From: JACRGC01 sp035288785
GTDB taxonomy: Archaea > Micrarchaeota > Micrarchaeia > Norongarragalinales > SBBD01
Length of the DNA: 23,688 nucleotides
Reading direction: 5' to 3'
NCBI GenBank assembly: GCA_035288785.1
Contig: DATDZF010000085.1
Span: 1 to 23,688, forward strand
A model generated the notes under the pieces. That model was not told the DNA's origin and made no database searches. It saw only the letters and a list, made by a program, of their open reading frames with translations. Shown piece after piece: positions 18,602 to 23,688 of the stretch (its first letter is position 1; each line of letters starts with the position of its first letter). The translations under genes and the position numbers were made by a program.

Positions 18602-20863
18602 ATGAAAACCAAGTTCGACATAATCGGGATGCACTGCGCTACCTGCAGCCTGCGCATCACAAAAGCGCTTACTAAAACCCCCGGAGTGCTTAAGGCGAAC
18701 GTGAATTACGGCTCCGAGAAGGCGGATGTGGAGTTCGATGAGAGAAAGGTTTCGATTCCGGACATGATACGTGCGGTTGAAGCGCAGGGCTACAAGGCGA
18801 TCCCCCAAGATGAGGCGGATATGGAAGGAGGCAAGATGGGCATGGGGGAAATGAAGGATATGGCAGACGACGGCATGCACAATATGCATGGCACCCAACA
18901 TCCCCAAAGCCCTGCCCACAATCACGCCGAAATGCTCCGGAAGGAGGAGTTCGATCTGTTGAAACGGAAGGTTATCGTCGCATTTGCCCTCTCCATCCCC
19001 GCTTTCCTCGTTGGCATGTTCGGGATGGAATGGGAGAACCAGAAATTAATCTTGTTCATCCTTGCGACTCCGGTGCAATTCTGGGCGGGGAAGCAATTCT
19101 ATGACGGCGCGATTTCGGGGCTTAGGGCTTGGAGCGCGAATATGGATACCTTAATTGCCATGGGAACCAGCGTCGCCTACCTGTATTCGGTCGCCTCACT
19201 ATTCGGTTTTGTGGAGGAACAGTATTTTGAGATCGGCGCCGTGCTGATTTCATTCGTTTTGCTTGGGAAATACCTTGAGGCGTTCACCAAGGGGAAGGCG
19301 AGCGATGCGATAAAGAAGCTGATGGGGCTTTCCCCAAAGGCGGCGGTTGTTATCCGGAAGGGCAAAGAGCTCAAAATCCCAATAGAGCAGGTAGTTGTTG
19401 GGGATTTGATCCGGGTTAGGCCCGGTGAAAAGATACCGGTGGATGGCGTTGTTGTTTCAGGAGATTCCACAATTGATGAATCCATGCTTACCGGCGAATC
19501 GATGCCTGTTGAAAAAACAAAAGGCGCGAAGGTATTTGGCGCAACCATAAACCGGCACGGGACAATTACCTTCAAGGCTGAAAAGGTGGGAAAGGATACG
19601 GTCCTGTCCCAGATTGTGAAAATTGTCGAGGAGGCTCAGGGCACACGTGCGCCAATCCAGAGGTTTGCGGATGAAATTTCAGCATCCTTTGTGCCTGCAG
19701 TCATAGTAATTGCGCTCATCACCTTTGCCGCCTGGATGGTGCTTGGCCAGCCCTTCAATTTCGCCCTAATTGCGGGTGTTTCAGTCCTTGTGATTGCCTG
19801 CCCCTGCGCATTGGGCCTTGCAACACCTACTGCCATCATGGTTGGAACCGGCATGGGCGCTGAGAAGGGCATCCTGATCAAGAACCCAGAAGCGCTCGAA
19901 AGGACCGGAAAGATCAATGCGATCGTATTCGATAAGACGGGCACGATTACACAGGGAAGGCCGCAGGTAACGGATATTGTTTCTCTTGGAAATCTAAAGG
20001 AAAATGCAATACTCAAAATCGCCGCATCCATTGAAAAGCCATCCGAGCACCCGCTTGCCGAGGCCATCGTATTGAGGGCGGAGGAGGAAAAACTGACGCT
20101 TTCAAAAGTGGCATCATTCAAGGCAGTCCCAGGAAAGGGAGTCGGAGGCAAAATCGGCAGCACTCATTATTTTATGGGTTCGCCCAAATTGATGAAAGGG
20201 AGGATGGGCAAATTGGAGGGGCTCGAATTGCAGGGTAAGACGGCCATGGTTCTATTCGAAGGAAAAGAAGACGGGAAGCTTAAACCCCTAGGAATAGTTG
20301 CCGTTCGCGACGAGCTAAAGCCAAATGCCAAAAGGGCTGTTGAAAAACTTAGGCGAATGGGAATTGAGTCTATTTTGCTTACCGGCGACAATGAGAGGAC
20401 TGCAAGGGCAATTGCTAAAGAGGCGGGGATCCGGACAGTTATTGCAAATGTGCTCCCGCAGGAAAAATCCAAGAAAATAAGCGAGCTTCAAAAGGCAGGT
20501 AAAGTAGTTGCAATGGTGGGAGATGGCATCAATGACGCCCCCGCACTTGCCAAATCCGATGTAGGGATTGCCATGGCAAGCGGGACCGACATAGCAATGG
20601 AAAGCGGATCCATTGTGCTCATGAAAAGCGATGTCGAGGATGTGCCGCGCTCCCTTAATTTGGGGAGGAAAACGCTTTCAAAAATAAGGCAGGGGCTCTT
20701 TTGGGCGCTTATTTACAATGTGGTCGGCATCCCAGTTGCAGCAGGCGTGTTCTATTCATCGACCGGCTGGCTGCTCTCACCGGCAATTGCGGGCGCTGCC
20801 ATGGCTATGAGCTCTGTTTCGGTTGTTGTTAATGCGCTCTCTCTTAAATTGACAAAACTTTGA
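18602..20863 (+). CDS. copA: Cu+-exporting P1B-type ATPase
   Basis: 753 residues. N-terminal HMA domain with MHCATC (C12, C15); a Met/His-rich linker (79-111); helices; the actuator TGES (297-300); IACPCALGLATPT with the CPC metal site (400-402); the phosphorylation loop DKTGTIT (444-450); SEHP (482-484); GDGINDAPALA (640-650); and near the end YN (705-706) and MAMSS (734-738), which together mark the Cu+ P1B-1 class. It pumps Cu+ out of the cytoplasm using ATP. Length is normal for one HMA domain. The Met/His linker is an added feature. HMA chaperones flank it on both sides. AGGTG lies seven bases before the ATG. Confidence 0.97.
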   Translation: MKTKFDIIGMHCATCSLRITKALTKTPGVLKANVNYGSEKADVEFDERKVSIPDMIRAVEAQGYKAIPQDEADMEGGKMGMGEMKDMADDGMHNMHGTQHPQSPAHNHAEMLRKEEFDLLKRKVIVAFALSIPAFLVGMFGMEWENQKLILFILATPVQFWAGKQFYDGAISGLRAWSANMDTLIAMGTSVAYLYSVASLFGFVEEQYFEIGAVLISFVLLGKYLEAFTKGKASDAIKKLMGLSPKAAVVIRKGKELKIPIEQVVVGDLIRVRPGEKIPVDGVVVSGDSTIDESMLTGESMPVEKTKGAKVFGATINRHGTITFKAEKVGKDTVLSQIVKIVEEAQGTRAPIQRFADEISASFVPAVIVIALITFAAWMVLGQPFNFALIAGVSVLVIACPCALGLATPTAIMVGTGMGAEKGILIKNPEALERTGKINAIVFDKTGTITQGRPQVTDIVSLGNLKENAILKIAASIEKPSEHPLAEAIVLRAEEEKLTLSKVASFKAVPGKGVGGKIGSTHYFMGSPKLMKGRMGKLEGLELQGKTAMVLFEGKEDGKLKPLGIVAVRDELKPNAKRAVEKLRRMGIESILLTGDNERTARAIAKEAGIRTVIANVLPQEKSKKISELQKAGKVVAMVGDGINDAPALAKSDVGIAMASGTDIAMESGSIVLMKSDVEDVPRSLNLGRKTLSKIRQGLFWALIYNVVGIPVAAGVFYSSTGWLLSPAIAGAAMAMSSVSVVVNALSLKLTKL

Positions 20864-20958
20864 GGGAAAGACGCTTTTTGTCCACAGCTTGATTGCCATG
20901 CCTACAAATATATAGCCAAAACCACTAATCGCTTTCTTCCATTGGAAAAGGCATAATT

Positions 20959-21171
20959 ATGACAATAACCGCAAAAAGGTTCATTGTGCTCGGGGTCGAC
21001 TGCGAAGCGTGCGCAACAACCATTGAAAAGGCAGTGCGCAAGCTGGATGGCGTAAAGCGAGCCGACATGAGCGCAAACAAGGGCACTCTTGAAATCGAGT
21101 TCGATGGCGGCAGGGAGGCGGAAAGGAAAATTCTGGCCAAGGTAGGTATGCTCGGGTACAAGATCGCCTGA
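20959..21171 (+). CDS. HMA-domain metallochaperone
   Basis: 70 residues. VLGVDCEACATTIEKAVRKL gives the metal loop (C15, C18) with Asp in place of His before the first Cys; the rest of the fold follows to GMLGYKIA. It is a second small HMA protein, probably for Cu+ or another soft metal, but the altered loop may change specificity. A TATA-like AAATATATA (20906-20914) suggests its own promoter. No clear AGGTG is seen before the ATG. Confidence 0.85.
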   Translation: MTITAKRFIVLGVDCEACATTIEKAVRKLDGVKRADMSANKGTLEIEFDGGREAERKILAKVGMLGYKIA

Positions 21172-21243
21172 ATTGGCCCGCCCTTATTGGAATTGCGGCA
21201 AATCACCGCCAGCTTAATTAACTCCTTTTCCTTTCCTAAATTT

Positions 21244-22062
21244 ATGAAAACGGATACTCTTGGCCCGGGGGCATTGAGGCAACTTTACGCTCCGCCGGAA
21301 TCTTCCCATAAAGGCCAGAACGGCATCCTTACCGTGATCGGCGGAAGCAAGAAATACCACGGCGCTCCGCTCCTGGCAATCAAGGCCGCCAGCCGGTTTG
21401 TTGATTTGCTCTATTTCCATTCGCCGGAAAAGAGGAACGGGGAGCTTTTGCACTACCTCAAGGCGCATAAGTGCACATTCATTGCCATTGAAGAAAAGGA
21501 ACTTGAAAATACGATTGGAAAATCGGATTGCATCTTGCTTGGAAATGGGATGGAGATAAATGCGGAAAATAAACGGCTGGTTAATTCCATCCTAAAAAAA
21601 TATAGCAAGAAAAAACGCATTGTTTTGGATGCAGGGGCCCTGCACATGGCCGACAAGAAGCTATTCAACCTCAATACCTGCGTCACGCCCCACATTCTGG
21701 AGTTCTACACGCTTTTTGGGAAATATGGGAACAAAAAGACGGTACCGGAAATGGCGGCAAAATACGGGTGCACGGTGCTCCTCAAGCTGGCTTCCGGGGA
21801 TTTGATTTCGGATGGGAAGGAGCTTGCAATAAATGAGACCGGTAACGAGGGAATGACCAAGGGCGGAACCGGGGATACGCTGGCAGGGCTCGTTGCAGGG
21901 CTGGCTTGCAAAAATAAGCTATTAGTGGCTGCAAAAGCGGCCGCCTACCTGAATGGGCTAGCCGGCGACTTCCTGAAGAAGGAGAGGGGAACGCACTACG
22001 ATGCGGATGACCTGGCGGACTATTTGGGGATTGCCTTCGAGAAGGCGCTCGAAAAAAAATAA
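21244..22062 (+). CDS. nnrD: ADP-dependent NAD(P)H-hydrate dehydratase (NnrD family)
   Basis: 272 residues. SSHKGQNGILTVIGGSKKYH (20-39) and GAPLLAIKAA open the ribokinase-like fold; VTPHILEFYTLFG (147-159) and KGGTGDTLAGLVAGL (206-220) are the substrate and ATP/ADP motifs with the catalytic Asp in GGTGD. The enzyme repairs NADHX and NADPHX, damaged hydrated cofactors, in the cytoplasm. The epimerase domain that is often fused (YjeF N-terminal) is absent here. The start at 21244 has AT-rich TTAATTAA (21214-21221) about 27 bases upstream and looks leaderless; a TTG at 21187 would add 19 residues unlike the family. Confidence 0.9.
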   Translation: MKTDTLGPGALRQLYAPPESSHKGQNGILTVIGGSKKYHGAPLLAIKAASRFVDLLYFHSPEKRNGELLHYLKAHKCTFIAIEEKELENTIGKSDCILLGNGMEINAENKRLVNSILKKYSKKKRIVLDAGALHMADKKLFNLNTCVTPHILEFYTLFGKYGNKKTVPEMAAKYGCTVLLKLASGDLISDGKELAINETGNEGMTKGGTGDTLAGLVAGLACKNKLLVAAKAAAYLNGLAGDFLKKERGTHYDADDLADYLGIAFEKALEKK

Positions 22063-22093
22063 AAAAATATATATAAATAAATTAGGATGCTCG

Positions 22094-22113
22094 GGAAGGA
22101 AGATTCACCTTCC
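22094..22113. terminator. Hairpin between convergent genes
   Basis: GGAAGG (22094-22099) pairs with CCTTCC (22108-22113) across an eight-base loop. An AT-rich tract lies to its left, giving T-rich RNA for minus-strand transcripts. It may end transcription from the presenilin side. Confidence 0.4.
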
Positions 22114-22122
22114 AACTTTCCC

Positions 22123-22995
22123 CTAACTGATTTTGATCGGCGAAATGTAGTAAAGGAACATTGCAAGCAAGGCAAAGAACACAATCGGGGGTAGCGCCGG
22201 CCAGTAGCCCTTTTTCTTTTCAATGTAGAAGAAGAGCAGGCTGATTCCGAACGTGGCGCCAAGGGCCGCTGCCATGGAATACCAGAAGCCGAATTTTAAC
22301 GCCGAGACAACCAGCATTGCGGGTATGGCCAGATCGCCCGTACCCAATTCAACTGCCCCGATTAGCTCCCTCTTGTAGAGTTTCTTGTACTTCATCATCT
22401 TGCTTTTAGGGATCACTTTGCCCTTGAGGTCCGATGGGAAGGTGATGCTAAAGCCCGCCTCCCTATCGCCTAGCTCCTTTGCAAGCGTCACCATGTGCTT
22501 TGTGTAGAAGACCGCAACCACATCATAGATGGAAAGAGCCATAGCAAGAAGAGCGGCCGGAATGATGTCCAGGGATGCCCCAAGCAGGGCGCCCACAATG
22601 GAGGTCGCAAAGAGGAGGAAAATGTTCTTGTAGGAGGGGAAGAGGATGCGGAGAATGACAGATAATATTCCAAGGATCAACGCCCAGGGGATGAAAATGC
22701 CGCCAGGAAGGGCAATGTCATCAAAGGGCAAAATGCCAAAGAATATGCTGAATGAGGCAAATACCATCCCCAATTCAAGTATGTAAAAGAGCAGCTTCCC
22801 CTTGTAATATTTGAGCACGACCAGGATGCCAAGCGCGGCCGCAAGCACGTACCCGAAAAAGAAGGCGGAATTGCCGATATCGGCCGGGTTTTCCGTGACG
22901 CTGACCTGCGAGATTATGAAAATCCAGCCCACGATTATGGCAAGGAGCTGCACGTTGATGAATGAAAGGAGCATGTAGAAGGATCCGGTTTTCAT
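22123..22995 (-). CDS. Presenilin / signal-peptide-peptidase-type GxGD intramembrane protease
   Basis: 290 residues, about nine membrane helices. SIYDVVAVFYTKHM (155-168) holds the first catalytic Asp (D158, YD motif). VELGTGDLAIPAML (215-228) holds the second (D221, GxGD). YWPALPPIVFF (264-274) holds the PAL motif. The hydrophilic loop between them (170-210) is short. It should cleave peptides within the membrane, such as leftover signal peptides. Archaeal homologues have been studied structurally (PSH). The ATG at 22995 has an AT-rich stretch upstream and fits the family start. It forms an independent unit. Confidence 0.92.
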   Translation of the reverse strand: MKTGSFYMLLSFINVQLLAIIVGWIFIISQVSVTENPADIGNSAFFFGYVLAAALGILVVLKYYKGKLLFYILELGMVFASFSIFFGILPFDDIALPGGIFIPWALILGILSVILRILFPSYKNIFLLFATSIVGALLGASLDIIPAALLAMALSIYDVVAVFYTKHMVTLAKELGDREAGFSITFPSDLKGKVIPKSKMMKYKKLYKRELIGAVELGTGDLAIPAMLVVSALKFGFWYSMAAALGATFGISLLFFYIEKKKGYWPALPPIVFFALLAMFLYYISPIKIS

Positions 22996-23099
22996 TTTTT
23001 TCAGCCTCTGAAATCAAATATTTTTTTTGGTAAGGGATGGAAATTGCGGCATTATTTGCTGGGGGAAATATCGGGATCCGGGGGCAAACCGAACTTTTT

Positions 23100-23390
23100 T
23101 TAGCTTTTGTGCTTCCCCTCGCCGTATTGCATGTGGTAGAAGTAGCTTGCACCGCAAACGAGCAGGTAAACCACGAAGACAGTGATGGTATTGATCGGAA
23201 TCCTCAGGAGGAAATTGATGAAGAATAGGATTAGGGGGGGAATGGTCAGGGAGAACGTGACGCTGTAGACGGCACGCTCAATTGCGTCAGCCTCGTTCTT
23301 CCGAAAGAAGATGAGCGAGAGCAGGTAGCCGGAGGCAAAGAAAAGGGCTAGCCCCACGATCATCTGTATACCTGAAATGATATCAACCAT
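23100..23390 (-). CDS. Small three-helix membrane protein, unknown
   Basis: 96 residues. Helices at about 3-27, 43-62 and 65-84, with FFRKNEADAIERAVYSVTFS between the first two and a short His/Lys-rich end. The wording resembles the N-terminal half of DUF1616-type archaeal membrane proteins, but this is weak. I chose the ATG at 23390; an in-frame ATG at 23420 lies in the loop of a hairpin. It runs in the same direction as the presenilin gene and stands 104 bases upstream of it. Confidence 0.6.
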   Translation of the reverse strand: MVDIISGIQMIVGLALFFASGYLLSLIFFRKNEADAIERAVYSVTFSLTIPPLILFFINFLLRIPINTITVFVVYLLVCGASYFYHMQYGEGKHKS

Positions 23391-23399
23391 ATTTTTAAC

Positions 23400-23436
23400 G
23401 ACCAACCCAAGGGGGCACATCCCCCTTAGTTTGGTC
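23400..23436 (-). other. Strong hairpin in the leader of the small membrane protein gene
   Basis: AAGGGGG (23409-23415) and CCCCCTT (23421-23427) form a perfect seven-pair stem with a five-base loop. GACCAA (23400-23405) and TTGGTC (23431-23436) extend it after a small interior loop. On the minus strand it ends ten bases before the ATG at 23390 and should fold over the ribosome entry region. It may be a regulatory leader or a terminator for rightward transcripts. Confidence 0.6.
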
Positions 23437-23688
23437 GGATGCCCAAACCCCCTGGACAGCCTGCCGGAATCAATCGGCGGCCGTAATCTTTCCAGGACAG
23501 CTAAAGGAGATGCGTATATTCAATTTTTACCGAATTGTCAACAAAACAATAAAATCATAACTTATTAATGCCTAATCCCAACAATAAAGAGAAAATAGAC
23601 CATTTTAAATCTTCCTAATCGATATAGGGATCGGGTAGAACGTGTAGGACAGGACGGCTCAAAAAAGGGCAACACAATCCCATGGATA
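23437..23688. other. Non-coding right end
   Basis: No convincing gene is seen. AATAAAATCATAACTTATTA (23550-23569) is AT-rich and could be a promoter for the minus-strand gene, which would give a long leader. No tRNA T-arm or known RNA pattern was found. Confidence 0.4.

Noticed and set aside
1..23688. CRISPR arrays, insertion sequences, rRNA
   Set aside because: No regular direct repeats with spacers, no transposase, no terminal inverted repeats and no rRNA-like sequence were seen.

Overview
The window reads as archaeal chromosome, G+C close to half by eye. Genes start in two archaeal ways. Some are leaderless, with a TATA box about 25 nt before the ATG. Others carry a Shine-Dalgarno of the type AGGTG(A/G) five to seven bases before the ATG. 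A presenilin-type GxGD protease, [NiFe] hydrogenase genes, two membrane-anchored winged-helix regulators and an ADP-dependent NAD(P)H-hydrate dehydratase agree with this. A small-genome (DPANN-like) archaeon is my guess, but no marker gene here proves the lineage.

Layout. 1-8.5 kb is a mixed region: a DMT permease (-), a two-gene [NiFe] hydrogenase (small and large subunit, +), a secreted M36/M4-type metalloprotease with a dockerin module (-), a hydrogenase maturation protease (-), a 2-TM winged-helix regulator (+), a small secreted protein (+), a 2-TM protein (-), a ferredoxin-NADP reductase-like flavoprotein (+), and two very small genes, one encoding a 27-residue protein with a Cys-rich tail. 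8.5-21.2 kb is a large metal-handling island, most likely for copper. It begins with a BlaI/CopY-type repressor and an M56 (BlaR1-like) membrane peptidase on the minus strand. They diverge from a long plus-strand cluster (9.8-15.6 kb) across a promoter that holds a perfect 9-5-9 palindrome. The cluster is mostly small membrane-anchored or Cys/His/Met-rich proteins: a CEYCC...CGC protein, a Met-His repeat protein, a paralogue sharing its last 11 residues with the first protein, a DUF411-like thioredoxin-fold protein, a CcdA/DsbD-like thiol transporter, a zinc-ribbon microprotein, a CCAHH membrane protein, two DUF2933-like proteins, a DUF5676-like protein and several microproteins. A second 2-TM winged-helix regulator (-) then diverges, across an array of TGTTTCA half-sites, from a second plus-strand cluster (16.4-21.2 kb): cupredoxin, a 4-TM CPYC protein, an HMA chaperone, an HMA-Gly/Met membrane fusion, a Cu+ P1B-ATPase (CopA) and another HMA chaperone. 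21.2-23.7 kb is housekeeping: NAD(P)H-hydrate dehydratase, the presenilin homologue, a small membrane protein and a non-coding end with one strong hairpin.

How it may work together (inference). HMA chaperones and CopA would move Cu+ out of the cytoplasm. The cupredoxin, Met-His protein and C-terminal-Cys proteins would hold it on the outer face of the membrane. The CcdA-like protein would carry reducing power outward to keep the Cys-rich partners, including the DUF411-like protein, reduced. Two separate sensors, BlaI/M56 and the 2-TM winged-helix protein, would control the two halves. The 9.8-15.6 kb cluster, with its shared C-terminal peptide and its many products ending in Cys or Cys-His, is the best candidate here for an undescribed system.
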